DNA of 64,000 nt from Megaustenia siamemsis (GCA_032433765.1 JAVIAB010000049.1:17441296-17505295), one strand, 5' to 3'. Positions 21,436 through 33,811 are shown, counted from the first letter of the stretch. Translations and numbers: made by a program. The notes: generated from the sequence alone by a model not told the origin.

Positions 21436-24400
21436 CATCACAAGAGAAGAGACAGACCCCGCTGTACTCCTAGTTTGAGATCATCACAAGAGGAGAGACA
21501 GGCCCCGCTGTACTCCTAGTTTGAGATCATCACAAGAGGAGAGACAGGCCCCGCTGTACTCCTAGTTTGAGATCATCACAAGAGGAGAGACAGGCCCCGC
21601 TGTACTCCTAGTTTGAGATCATCACAAGAGGAGAGACAGGCCCCGCTGTACTCTAGTTTGAGATCATCACAAGAGGAGAGACAGGCCCCGCTGTACTCCT
21701 AGTTTGAGATCATCACAAGAGGAGAGACAGGCCCGCTGTAGTCCTAGTTTGAGATCATCACAAGAGGAGAGACAGGCCCCGCTGTACTCCTAGTTTGAGA
21801 TCATCACAAGAGGAGAGACAGACCCCGCTGTACCCCTAGTTTGAGACCATCACAAGAGAAGAGACAGGCCCCGCTGTACCCCTAGTTTGAGATCATCACA
21901 AGAGGAGAGACAGGCCCCGCTGTACCCCTAGTTTGAGATCATCACAAGAGGAGAGACAGGCCCCGCTGTACTCCTAGTTTGAGATCATCACAAGAGAAGA
22001 GACAGACCCCGCTGTACCCTTAGTTTGAGATCATCACAAGAGAAGAGACAGGCCCGCTGTACCCCTAGTTTGAGATCATCACAAGAGGAGAGACAGGCCC
22101 CGCTGTACCCCTAGTTTGAGATCATCACAAGAGGAGAGACAGGCCCCGCTGTACCCCTAGTTTGAGATCATCACAAGAGAAGAGACAGACCCCGCTGTAC
22201 CACTAGTTTGAGATCATCACAAGAGAAGAGACAGACCCCGCTGTACCACTAGTTTGAGATCATCACAAGAGAAGAGACAGACCCCGCTGTACCACTAGTT
22301 TGAGATCATCACAAGAGAAGAGACAGACCCCGCTGTACCACTAGTTTGAGATCATCACAAGAGAAGAGACAGACCCCGCTGTACCACTAGTTTGAGATCA
22401 TCACAAGAGAAGAGACAGACCCCGCTGTACCCCTAGTTTGAGATCATCACAAGAGGAGAGACAGGCCCCGCTGTACCCCTAGTTTGAGATCAACACAAGA
22501 GGAGAGACAGACCCCGCTGTACCCCTAGTTTGAGATCATCACAAGAGGAGAGACAGACCCCGCTGTACCCTAGTTTGAGATCATCACAAGAGAAGAGACA
22601 GACCCCGCTGTACTCCTAGTTTGAGATCATCACAAGAGAAGAGACAGACCCCACTGTACCCCTAGTTTGAGATCATCACAAGAGAAGAGACAGGCCCCGC
22701 TGTACCCCTAGTTTGAGATCATCACAAGAGAAGAGACAGACCCCGCTGTACCTCTAGTTTGAGATCATCACAAGAGAAGAGACAGACCCCGCTGTACCCC
22801 TAGTTTGAGATCATCACAAGAGAAGAGACAGGCCCCGCTGTACCCCTAGTTTGAGATCATCACAAGAGAAGAGACAGACCCCGCTGTACCCCTAGTTTGA
22901 GATCATCACTAGAGAAGAGACAGACCCCGCTGTACCCCTAGTTTGAGATCATCACAAGAGAAGAGACAGACCCCGCTGTACTCCTAGTTTGAGATCATCA
23001 CAAGAGAAGAGACAGACCCCGCTGTACCTCTAGTTTGAGATCATCACAAGAGAAGAGACAGACCCCGCTGTACCCCTAGTTTGAGATCATCACAAGAGGA
23101 GAGACAGACCCCGCTGTACTCCTAGTTTGAGATCATCACAAGAGAAGAGACAGACCCCGCTGTACCACTAGTTTGAGATCATCACAAGAGAAGAGACAGA
23201 CCCCGCTGTATCCCTAGTTTGAGATCATCACAAGAGAAGAGACAGACCCCGCTGTACCTCTAGTTTGAGATCATCACAAGAGAAGAGACAGATACCGCTG
23301 TACCTCTAGTTTGAGATCATCACAAGAGAAGAGACAGACCCCGCTGTACCTCTAGTTTGAGATCATCACAAGAGAAGAGACAGACCCCGCTGTACTCCTA
23401 GTTTGAGATCATCACAAGAGAAGAGACAGACCCCACTGTACTCCTAGTTTGAGATCATCACAAGAGGAGAGACAGACCCCGCTGTACCCCTAGTTTGAGA
23501 TCATCACAAGAGAAGAGACAGACCCCGCTGTACTCCTAGTTTGAGATCATCACAAGAGAAGAGACAGACCCCGCTGTACCCCTAGTTTGAGATCATCACA
23601 AGAGGAGAGACAGACCCCGTTGTACTCCTAGTTTGAGATCATCACAAGAGAAGAGACAGACCCCGCTGTACTCCTAGTTTGAGATCATCACAAGAGAAGA
23701 GACAGACCCCGCTGTACTCCTAGTTTGAGATCATCACAAGAGAAGAGACAGACCCCACTGTACCCCAAGTTTGAGATCATCACAAGAGAAGAGACAGACC
23801 CCGCTGTACCCCTAGTTTGAGATCATCACAAGAGAAGAGACAGACCCCGCTGTACCCCTAGTTTGAGATCATCACAAGAGGAGAGACAGACCCCGCTGTA
23901 ACGAGATCATCACAAGAGAAGAGACAGACCCCGCTGTACCCCTAGTTTGAGATCATCACAAGAGAAGAGACAGACCCCGCTGTACCCCTAGTTGAGATCA
24001 TCACAAGAGAAGAGACAGACCCCGCTGTACCCCTAGTTTGAGATCATCACAAGAGAAGAGACAGACCCCGCTGTACCCCTAGTTTGAGATCATCACAAGA
24101 GAAGAGACAGACCCCGCTGTACCCTAGTTTGAGATCATCACAAGAGAAGAGACAGACCCCGCTGTACCCTAGTTTGAGATCATCACAAGAGAAGAGACAG
24201 ACCCCGCTGTACTCCTAGTTTGAGATCATCACAAGAGAAGAGACAGACCCCGCTGTACCACTAGTTTGAGATCATCACAAGAGAAGAGACAGACCCCGCT
24301 GTATCCCTAGTTTGAGATCATCACAAGAGAAGAGACAGACCCCGCTGTACCTCTAGTTTGAGATCATCACAAGAGAAGAGACAGACCCCGCTGTACCTCT

Positions 24401-26276
24401 AGTTTGAGATCATCACAAGAGAAGAGACAGATACCGCTGTACCTCTAGTTTGAGATCATCACAAGAGAAGAGACAGACCCCGCTGTACCTCTAGTTTGAG
24501 ATCATCACAAGAGAAGAGACAGACCCCGCTGTACTCCTAGTTTGAGATCATCACAAGAGAAGAGACAGACCCCACTGTACTCCTAGTTTGAGATCATCAC
24601 AAGAGGAGAGACAGACCCCGCTGTACCCCTAGTTTGAGATCATCACAAGAGAAGAGACAGACCCCGCTGTACTCCTAGTTTGAGATCATCACAAGAGAAG
24701 AGACAGACCCCGCTGTACCCCTAGTTTGAGATCATCACAAGAGGAGAGACAGACCCCGTTGTACTCCTAGTTTGAGATCATCACAAGAGAAGAGACAGAC
24801 CCCGCTGTACTCCTAGTTTGAGATCATCACAAGAGAAGAGACAGACCCCGCTGTACTCCTAGTTTGAGATCATCACAAGAGAAGAGACAGACCCCACTGT
24901 ACCCCAAGTTTGAGATCATCACAAGAGAAGAGACAGACCCGCTGTACCCTAGTTTGAGATCATCACAAGAGAAGAGACAGACCCCGCTGTACCCCTAGTT
25001 TGAGATCATCACAAGAGGAGAGACAGACCCCGCTGTAACGAGATCATCACAAGAGAAGAGACAGACCCCGCTGTACCCCTAGTTTGAGATCATCACAAGA
25101 GAAGAGACAGACCCCGCTGTACCCCTAGTTTGAGATCATCACAAGAGAAGAGACAGACCCCGCTGTACCCCTAGTTTGAGATCATCACAAGAGAAGAGAC
25201 AGACCCCGCTGTACCCCTAGTTTGAGATCATCACAAGAGAAGAGACAGACCCCGCTGTACCCCTAGTTTGAGATCATCACAAGAGAAGAGACAGACCCCG
25301 CTGTACCCCTAGTTTGAGATCATCACAAGAGAAGAGACAGACCCCGCTGTACCCCTAGTTTGAGATCATCACAAGAGAAGAGACAGACCCCGCTGTACCC
25401 CTAGTTTGAGATCATCACAAGAGGAGAGACAGACCCCGCTGCACCCCTAGTTTGAGATCATCACAAGAGAAGAGACAGACCCCGCTGTACCCCTAGTTTG
25501 AGATCATCACAAGAGGAGAGACAGACCCCGCTGCACCCCTAGTTGAGATCATCACAAGAGAAGAGACAGACCCCGCTGTACCCCTAGTTTGAGATCATCA
25601 CAAGAGGAGAGACAGACCCCGCTGCACCCCTAGTTTGAGATCATCACAAGAGAAGAGACAGACCCCGCTGTACCCCTAGTTTGAGATCATCACAAGAGAA
25701 GAGACAGACCACACTGTACCCCTAGTTTGAGATCATCACAAGAGGAGAGACAGACCCCGCTGTACCCATAGTTTGAGATCATCACAAGAGAAGAGACAGA
25801 CCCCGCTGTACCCCTAGTTTGAGATCATCACAAGAGAAGAGACAGACCCCGCTGTACCCCTAGTTTGAGATCATCACAAGAGAAGAGACAGACCCCGCTG
25901 TACCCCTAGTTTGAGATCATCACAAGAGAAGAGACAGACCCGCTGTACCCCTAGTTTGAGATCATCACAAGAGAAGAGACAGACCCCGCTGTACCCCTAG
26001 TTTGAGATCATCACAAGAGAAGAGACAGACCCCGCTGTACCCCTGGTTTGAGATCATCACAAGAGATGAGACAGACCCCGCTGTACCCCTAGTTTGAGAT
26101 CATCACAAGAGAAGAGACAGACCCCGCTGTACCCCTGGTTTGAGATCATCACAAGAGAAGAGACAGACCCCGCTGTACCCCTAGTTTGAGATCATCACAA
26201 GAGAAGAGACAGACCCCGCTGTACCCCTAGTTTGAGATCATCACAAGAGAAGAGACAGACCCCGCTGTACCCCTGG
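21436..26276. repeat. 46-bp satellite, about 105 copies
   Basis: The unit contains GAGATCATCACAAGAGAAGA + GACAGACCCCGCTGTACCCC + TAGTTT. Early units carry the GGAGAGACAGGCC variant, later ones GAAGAGACAGACC. Marked units recur about 1.14 kb apart: ATACCGCTG at 23292 and 24430, GTAACGAGATC at about 23898 and 25035. This shows a block duplication of roughly 25 units. Confidence 0.97.
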
Positions 26277-26667
26277 TTTGATAATGATCGCAAGCTTCCA
26301 ATACCGATATCGATCTGACAGAATCATAGCGTGCCCGGGACAGTCATGCAACTTTAATGCTGATATCTCGAGCCTGTCTGGCTATACTTTCCCTCCAACA
26401 TTCTCTCGCGTTTTAATCAAAGTGGCATGTCTGAATTCGTCGCTGCGATTCTCATTTACAGCAGCGACTTTTGTAACAATTTACCCGGGTCGACAACATC
26501 CTGCTTCATCTAGTCATGAACGTACTCCAGAAAGACGGCACAGGCGTAGCACTGACCAAGATCCCCTAAAAGTGCCGACAATTCAAACAATTATGGTATC
26601 AACTAGATTGATCCGAGTTGTTCCCAAACGGGACGCTACGATTTCCGTTTTCAATATATTTAAGTGT
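26277..26667. other. Unique segment, no recognised gene
   Basis: Non-repetitive sequence between the 46-bp satellite and a LINE-A copy. A + strand open frame (26278-26748) covers it but runs on into LINE-A codons, which argues that the frame is accidental. Its upstream residues match nothing I recognise. Confidence 0.5.
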
Positions 26668-27140
26668 CAAATGAGGAAGATACTGTGCAATCCATTTTTG
26701 ACATTAGAAACAAGAAAAAGAGTTCTTAATTGTTTTGTAGAGATGTGAATCATGAACAATAAGACAACAGAGAAGAAAATTACTGGAGGCTGTAGAAATG
26801 TGGTTTTACAGAAGAATGTTGAGAATACCATGGACAGCTAAGAAGAGTAATGATGTTCTGAAAGAGGCCAAAGCAAAAAGAGAGCTAATTTCCAAAATTA
26901 GGAAGAAACTATAATTATAATTTTTTGGCCATGTAATGAGAAGAGAACAGCTGGAATATATTGTGACAACTGGGAAAATTGAGGGACAAAGAGATAGAGG
27001 GAAGCAAAGAGAAAAGATAGCAGACTGCTTAAGAGAATGGCTTGGCAGAAAGTCAACAACTGAAAGGATAAATAACTGACGAGATCGAAAGTTGTGGAGA
27101 GACATGATCACCCACGCCAGCAGGCACGGTACCTGATGAT
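26668..27140 (+). mobile_element. LINE-A copy A3 (3' part)
   Basis: Starts at codons for MRKILCNPFLTLETRKRVLN and runs to the family 3' end (ACGCCAGCAGGCACGGTAC + CTGATGATGA). Single-base deletions break the frame near 26745 and 26910. 5'-truncated to about 470 bp. Confidence 0.85.
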
Positions 27141-27410
27141 GAGTGTGCTTAAAGCGTTTTGGCTGCTTTGTTTTCAATGTGTGTATTTGTGGAAACTAGA
27201 ATGAGGAAATGTTTGCTCACTCTCTTTTCGATGGAGGTAATTCCAAATCACCACCTGTTGCCATTGACTACGATGATGTACTTTGATAGGTGTTCTATGC
27301 CTGAAAGTCATGACTCATGCCGGTCCACCTCCCTTACAGTGTCAAGAAAGCAAGGGCTGAAACACTTGCTCTAAGGGGGACCACTTCTGATGATCAGTTT
27401 GCTTCCTGCG
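27141..27410. other. Unique segment, nothing recognised
   Basis: About 270 bp of non-repetitive DNA between LINE-A copy A3 and the 37-bp array. I see no domain, splice structure or RNA gene here. Confidence 0.4.
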
Positions 27411-27772
27411 GCAAAGATCTTTATAGTTTCCTATTACTAATTCTGTCACAAAGATCTTTATAGTTTCCTATTACTAATTCTGTCACAAAGATCTTTATAG
27501 TTTCCTATTACTAATTCTGTCACAAAGATCTTTATAGTTTCCTATTACTAATGCTGTCACAAAATCTTTATAGTTTCCTATTACTAATTCTGTCAAAGAT
27601 CTTATAGTTTCCTATTACTAATTCTGTCACAAGATCTTTATAGTTTCCTATTACTAATTCTGTCACAAAGATCTTATAGTTTCCTATTACTAATTCTGTC
27701 ACAAAGATCTTATAGTTTCCTATTACTAATGCTGTCACAAGATCTTTATAGTTTCCTATTACTAATTATGTC
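27411..27772. repeat. 37-bp minisatellite
   Basis: About 10 units of AAAGATCTTTATAGTTTCCT + ATTACTAATTCTGTCAC, with 1-3 bp deletions in several units. Confidence 0.94.
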
Positions 27773-27816
27773 AATCTATAGACTATTTGTGATTTGTGTA
27801 TGTCTATATATATAAT

Positions 27817-28080
27817 GGGGAACCGCGATAGCTCAGTGGTTAGTGAACTAGAATACAAAGGACAAGAGGCAGGGTTCGATCCCAACCGACGGCTTCCAGG
27901 TTCACCCAACCTTAAATGGGTACCGGATTTTTTTCTGGGAAAGTAAAGCATCACGGGCGTAATACCGACCACATTACCCCAAAAATAATGTGCTGAAGGT
28001 CTGTAAAATGTATGGTTACTAACACCATATTTCCCTATACGCCACTTGGCATGACGGGGGTACTTTACTTTTTTTTTTTT
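27817..28080 (+). mobile_element. SINE-1, full-length copy
   Basis: Reference copy for this family. The tRNA-like head has an A box (TAGCTCAGTGGT, 27829-27840) and B box (GGTTCGATCCC, 27873-27883). The body runs through CCTTAAATGGGTACCGGATT, GGGAAAGTAAAGCATCACGG and a GTCTGTAAAA segment. The tail is CCCTATACGCCACTTGGCAT with GACGGGGG and poly(T). Good A and B boxes imply it was capable of Pol III transcription. Other copies: 16372, 34469, 35101(-), 42400, 56560 and 60277(-). Confidence 0.93.
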
Positions 28081-28254
28081 ACTACCTGTGTCATTGACTA
28101 TGGCTGCACAGAAGTCAACAATGTCAACAGAGCTCGCTAGTCCACTCTGGCAACATGCTGGCGACACGTGATGGAACGAATATGAGGAATTCACATTTAC
28201 AGAGAGACTGGTTTTTTTTCTGTGATTTCTTTGAGCATAAAACATGTATCCCTT

Positions 28255-28705
28255 AGTCTGTTAGCAAAACGGGCACTTTACAATACAATCTTCATCCCAA
28301 CGTTATGCTACCAACGCAAGACCTGGACCCTAGATGCAAGAAAAAAAGAAGAAAGATAACCTCTACAGAGATGAAATGTGTTAGACGAATGACAGGAAAC
28401 AGTCTGAGAGATAAGATCAGAAATGAAAAACTGAGAAAAAAGCTAGGAATAGCCCCCGCCATAGAATATTTAAAGAAACAACAAGATAAAATGGTTTGGC
28501 CGCGTGACAAGGCAGAAAGATCGAAACACAACCAGCAAGCCTACAATAAATAAATGTTACAAGAACACCAGACCCAAGGACTGACCACGAAAAAGTTGGA
28601 TAGATGAAATATTAGAAGCACTAGGAAACATAACAACAACAGAGGCAAACAGAAGAGCAAAAGACCGTAAATTATATATTCCCTCCACGCTGAAAGGTAA
28701 ATGAA
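28255..28705 (+). mobile_element. LINE-B copy B2 (3' part)
   Basis: Decodes to the LINE-B C-terminal region: VRRMTGNSLRDKIRNEKLRK (about 28378), LGIAPAIEYLKKQQ, then after a stop near 28551 the AEANRRAKDRKLYIP-type segment. It matches 41446-41776 and 8496-8968 in inverse orientation. 5'-truncated and frameshifted. Confidence 0.82.
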
Positions 28706-28784
28706 GAAGGAATGAAGTGAAACTGACTCCATGAACAATGAACAGATCATAACAGAAATATCACAGCTTACTCTAACCACAGCA

Positions 28785-28975
28785 TAGGTGTATCTATATC
28801 CACTAAGTGGTAACTAACAAGAGAATCAATGTATCTATATCCACTAAGTGGTAACTAACAAGAGAATCAATGTATCTACATCCACTAAGTGGCAACTAAC
28901 AAGAGAATCAATGTATCTATATCCACTAAGTGGTAACTAACAAGAGAATCAAAGTATCTATATCCACTAATTCGG
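28785..28975. repeat. 41-bp minisatellite, left part
   Basis: Four to five units containing TATCCACTAAGTGGTAACTA + ACAAGAGAATCAATGTATC. The array continues at 29962 after the LINE-I insertion. Confidence 0.94.
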
Positions 28976-29961
28976 AAATCCTTGAAACGAAGTCGAGAGG
29001 GGGATAGTGCGACTGGGTAAAGCACTATCTCCATATTCTGTGCCCAGGCAGAGTAGGCAAAGTGAAATGAGGAAGAAAGCACCAATGTTTAAACTTGGCA
29101 CATGGAACGTAAGGACCATGTGCCCTGGACTTACTAAAACAAGCACACTGAAAGAAGGACAAATTAGAACAACAGCACTCATAGATAAAGAACTAAATAG
29201 GCTACATGTTGATATTGCTGCCCTACAAGAAACAAGACTCTCAGACTGTGGTTCTGTAAAGGAAGAAAACTATACCTTTTTCTGGCAAGGCCTAAGCCCC
29301 GAAAAAAACTTGTGTGCTTAGCACACTACTATATGGATCCGAAACCTGGACAACATACTCAAACCAGGAAAAAAGACTAAATGTCTTCCACATGCGATGT
29401 CTCCGCAAAATAATGCACATCAAATGGCAGGACAAAATAACCAACTTAACTGTCCTGCAACGTGCTAAGACCCTAACAATCATGTCGATGCTCAGAAGTC
29501 GAAGGCTAAGATGGCTGGGGCATGTCCAACGGATGGAAGAAAAACGCATTCCTAGGCAAATACTATATGGCGAGCTAAAACACGGAAAACGACAAATCGG
29601 CAGACCTAAACTACGATATAGAGATATCTGCAAATCATCTCTGAAAGACTCCATCTGTGAAAACGACTGGCAACATTTGGCAAGTGATCGCACATCATGG
29701 AGAGCACGTATAAGGAACGGTATAACAACATTTGAGACTGTTCTAAGACAGGACTTAGAAGAGAAGAGACTCATGAAAAAGGATGGTAAACCCTGTGGAC
29801 AGCGAGCCTGACCTGTTCATTATGTGACCGCATGTGTTTGTCAAACATTGGTAGAATTAGCCACGAGAGAAGCTGTTCGGCAAAAACAATACCTCAAAAA
29901 AATACGCAATAGCCTCCACTAGACCGTCTGACAAGACGAAAAGGGCCATATATATATATAT
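28976..29961 (+). mobile_element. LINE-I: internally deleted endonuclease/C-terminus element
   Basis: An insertion of about 985 bp in the 41-bp array, with TATATCCACTAA at both junctions. The first open piece (29007-29321) has a 5' leader and the start of an apurinic-type endonuclease: KLGTWNVRTM (about 29092) and DIAALQETRLSD (about 29212). It passes directly, with no RT, to a second piece (29314-29811) with LLYGSETWTTYSNQEKRLN and RRLRWLGHVQRMEEKRIPRQ, the C-terminal region of RTE-like LINEs. Most of the endonuclease and the whole RT are missing at the junction near 29305. It ends in (TA)n. Since the termini are intact, it behaves like a nonautonomous deletion derivative. Confidence 0.88.
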
Positions 29962-32140
29962 ATATCCACTAAGTGGTAACTAACAAGAGAATCAATGTAT
30001 CTACATCCACTAAGTGGTAACTAACAAGAGAATCAATGTATCTACATCCACTAAGTGGTAACTAACAAGAGAATCAATGTATCTACATCCACTAAGTGGT
30101 AACTAACAAGAGAATCAATGTATCTACATCCACTAAGTGGCAACTAACAAGAGAATCAATGTATCTACATCCACTAAGTGGTAACTAACAAGAGAATCAA
30201 TGTATCTACATCCACTAAGTGGCAACTAACAACAGAATCAATGTATCTACATCCACTAAGTGGTAACTAGCAACAGGATCAATGTATCTACATCCACTAG
30301 TTGGTAACTAACCACACAATCAATGCATCTACATCCACTAGTTGGTAACTAAGCACACAATCAATGCATCTACATCCACTAAGTGGCAACTAACCACACA
30401 ATCAATGCATCTACATCCACTAAGTGGCAACTAACCACACAATCAATGCATCTACATCCACTAAGTGGCAACTAACCACACAATCAATGCATCTACATCA
30501 ACTAAGTGGAAATTAACAACAGAATCAATGCATCTACATCCACTAAGTGGTAACTAACCACACAATCGATGTATCTACATCCACTAAGTGGTAACTAACC
30601 ACACAATCAATGCATCTACATCCACTAAGTGGCAACTAACAACAGAATCAATGTATCTACATCCACTAAGTGGTAACTAACAACAGAATCAATGCATCTA
30701 CATCCACTAAGTGGTAACTAACAACAGAATCAATGTATCTACATCCACTAAGTGTTAACTAACAACAGGATCAATGCATCTACATCCACTAAGTGTTAAC
30801 TAACAACAGAATCAATGCATCTACATCCACTAAGTGGCAACTAACCACACAATCAATGCATCTACATCCACTAAGTGGCAACTAACAACAGAATCAATGT
30901 ATCTACATCCACTAAGTGGTAACTAACCACACAATCAATGCATCTACAGCCACTAGTTGATAACTAACCACACAATCAATGCATCTACATCCACTAAGTG
31001 GCAACTAACCACACAATCAATGCATCTACATCCACTAAGTGGTAACTAACAACAGGATCAATGCATCTACATCCACTAAGTGGTAACTAACCACACGATC
31101 AATGCATCTACATCCACTAAGTGGTAACTAACCACACAATCAATGCATCTACATCCACTAAGTGGTAACTAACCACACAATCAATGCATCTACATCCACT
31201 AAGTGGTAACTAACAACAGAATCAATGCATCTACATCCACTAAGTGGTAACTAACCACATAATCAATGCATCTACATCCACTAAGTGGTAACTAACCACA
31301 GAATCAATGTATCTACATCCACTAAGTGGTAACTAACAACAGGATCAATGCATCTACATCCACTAAGTGGCAACTAACAACAGGATCAATGTATCTACAT
31401 CCACTAAGTGGCAACTAACAACAGAATCAATGTATCTACATCCACTAAGTGGTAACTAACAACAGAATCAATGCATCTACATCCACTAAGTGGTAACTAA
31501 CAACAGAATCAATGTATCTACATCCACTAAGTGGTAACTAACAACAGAATCAATGCATCTACATCCACTAAGTGGCAACTAACCACACAATCAATGCATC
31601 TACATCCACTAAGTGGTAACTAACCACACAATCAATGCATCTACATCCACTAAGTGGTAACTAACAACAGAATCAATGCATCTACATCCACTAGTTGGTA
31701 ACTAACCACACAATCAATGCATCTACATCCACTAAGTGGTAACTAACCACACAATCAATGCATCTACATCCACTAGTTGATAACTAACCACACAATCAAT
31801 GCATCTACACCCACTAAGTGGTAACTAACCACACAATCAATGCATCTACATCCACTAAGTGGCAACTAACCACACAATCAATGCATCTACATCCACTAAG
31901 TGGTAACTAACCACACAATCAATGCATCTACATCCACTAGTTGATAACTAACCACACAATCAATGCATCTACATCCACTAAGTGGTAACTAACCACACAA
32001 TCAATGCATCTACATCCACTAAGTGGTAACTAACAACAGGATCAATGCATCTACATCCACTAAGTGGTAACTAACAACAGAATCAATGCATCTACATCCA
32101 CTAAGTGGTAACTAACAACAGAATCAATGCATCCACTAAG
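29962..32140. repeat. 41-bp minisatellite, right part, about 53 copies
   Basis: Same unit as 28785-28975. The subfamilies are distinguishable by AACAAGAG, AACAACAG or AACCACACA and by TGTATC or TGCATC. The units nearest the LINE-I insertion keep the AACAAGAG variant found on its left, consistent with a single original array. Confidence 0.95.
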
Positions 32141-32154
32141 TTTCCAATTTAATT

Positions 32155-32350
32155 TAATTTCCAATATTAGGAAGAAACTATCATCATTTTTTGGCCATTC
32201 AACAAGGAGGGAACAGCAGGAATATATTGTGACAACTGGAAAAATTGAGGGACGAAGAGAAAGAGGGAAGCAAAGAGAAAAGATACCAGACAGCTTAAAA
32301 AAATGACTTGGTAGATGGTCAACAACAGAAATTATAAATAACTGTCGAGA
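32155..32350 (+). mobile_element. LINE-A copy A4 fragment
   Basis: TTTCCAATATTAGGAAGAAA through GACAACTGGAAAAATTGAGG to AATAACTGTCGAGA matches the LINE-A C-terminal region. It is cut at its 3' side by a SINE-II head, so the LINE-A 3' end is missing. The frame is broken. Confidence 0.82.
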
Positions 32351-32690
32351 TGGGGGACTGGATGAAGCAAGACACTGGCCTCGAGACAGAGAAGTTGTGG
32401 GTTCAAATCCCAGCTGCAGCAGTTGGGATTTTTATTGAATGATTTCTCTCTGCGGCAACCACCCTGGTCCCAGCAGCGTGGCCCGGCTTAAAACATCAAT
32501 TACTCATGGATGAAAAAAAATTTGAGTACCTCCAAAGACAGAGTTATCTGCCTGTGCGACGAGGGATTCCTGTGCATACAGTTGCCAGGAAAAACAAATT
32601 AACACGCAAAATTCAGTTCCTGGTCTCTTGGGACTTTGTCATAGGTAAAAAATGGTGAATGCTTATATAAATATATATATATATATATAT
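32351..32690 (+). mobile_element. SINE-II copy a
   Basis: tRNA-derived SINE: a B box GGTTCAAATCC at 32400-32410 lies 45-50 bp after the head. The body contains TTTCTCTCTGCGGCAACCA, GCCCGGCTTAAAACATCAAT, GAGTTATCTGCCTGTGCGAC and a GTCTCTTGGGACTTTGTCA 3' part. It ends in (TA)n. The other copies are at 37340-37730 and 61629-61953. Confidence 0.88.
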
Positions 32691-32732
32691 ATGATAATTA
32701 TTATATTTATATGAATATATGGTAATAAAGGC

Positions 32733-33653
32733 ATCGAATGGATACAAGGAGACCATTTGGAGGACCTCGACTTTGCTGATGACATAGTTCTCATCAGCAG
32801 TCAGATAAAAACGATGCAGGAAAACACAAATGAACTATCATCAATAGCCAGCAAAATTGGGCTTGAGGTCAATCATGAAAAGACTAAAGTCATGAAAAGT
32901 TTAATTCCAACAGGTGACAAAATATACATGGAAAACAAACCAGTGGAAGAGATCGATCACTTTATCTATCTTGGAAGTCACATTGATCGAGAAGGGGATA
33001 CGAGCAAAGAAATTAGAATTAGAATAGCTAAAGCAGCAATGTCTTTCAGAAGCCTTGAAAAGTTGTGGAAATCAAACTCATCAGCACAAACACAAAACTT
33101 AGACTATTCAAATCAAATGTACTATCAACCCTTACGTATGCGTGTGAAAGCTGGAAAACAACAAGAGATATAGAAACAAAGTTGAACGCATTCGAAAATA
33201 AATGTCAAAGGAAAATACTTGGTATAGCGTGGAACGAATTCAAAACAAACGAGGAAATTAGAGAAATCGCCAATCAACCACTAATATCTTCAGTAATAAA
33301 GAAAAGACGATGGTCATACGTTGGACATGTGATGAGAAGAGATAATAACCGAATAGCAAAGCAAGCCCTCATATGGGAAACAACAGGTAAGAGAAAAAGA
33401 GGAAGACCCAAGGAGACACTGAGGAGAACATTGATGAGACAGGCAAGAGCAGCAGGAATCGACTCCCTCAATGAGATAGAACTGCTTGCACAGAACAGAG
33501 ACAGATGGTGAGATTTGATAAAATATCTTTAAAAGAAAACTGCTATATAAAAAAAAAAAAAAAAAAAAAAATTCATATAGGAGAAGGTGTATCTTGGTCT
33601 ACGCCCTATGGGCCGGTTACGGCTCGAAAGGTCAATAGATAGATAGATAGATA
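32733..33653 (+). mobile_element. LINE-C copy C1: RT palm, thumb and C-terminus
   Basis: Decodes as EDLDFADDIVLISS (catalytic FADD near 32772), then SKIGLEVNHEKTKVM, FIYLGSHIDREGDTSKE, a frame change near 33080, LTYACESWKTTRDIETKLNA, KRRWSYVGHVMRRDNNRIAK and GKRKRGRPKETLRRTLM (to 33511). The 3' UTR has an A run, then GCCCTATGGGCCGGTTACGG + CTCGAAAGGTCAATAGATAG and (TAGA)n. Short tandem repeats at the 3' terminus are typical of RTE elements. Relatively few disruptions, but the 5' half is missing. Confidence 0.88.
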
Positions 33654-33669
33654 GATGATTATATAAATA

Positions 33670-33811
33670 TAATCATTATCATCATAACGTACCATGCCTG
33701 CTGGTGTAGGTGATCATGTCTCTCCACAACTTTCAATCTTGATAGTTTTATATATATATGATATATATATCACCTACACCACAGGCATGGTACGTTATGA
33801 TGATAATGATT
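33670..33811. repeat. Inverted repeat built from LINE-A 3' ends
   Basis: Left arm 33670-33714 (TAATCATTATCATCATAACG, TACCATGCCTGCTGGTGTAG) is almost perfectly complementary to right arm 33768-33811. The arms enclose about 53 bp ending in (TA)n-rich sequence. Both arms contain the LINE-A 3' terminus. Strong hairpin potential. Confidence 0.85.

Noticed and set aside
21436..26276. Possible CRISPR-like array
   Set aside because: Units are contiguous with no unique spacers, and the sequence context is clearly animal. It is a satellite.
26277..26540. Unusual density of restriction-site palindromes, as in a cloning vector
   Set aside because: No vector backbone sequence is recognisable and the flanks join normal repeats, so contamination is not supported.
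27817..27900. Possible tRNA gene (A and B boxes present)
   Set aside because: The same head occurs in several dispersed copies with a shared ~180-bp body and tail; no cloverleaf closing stem. It is a SINE head.
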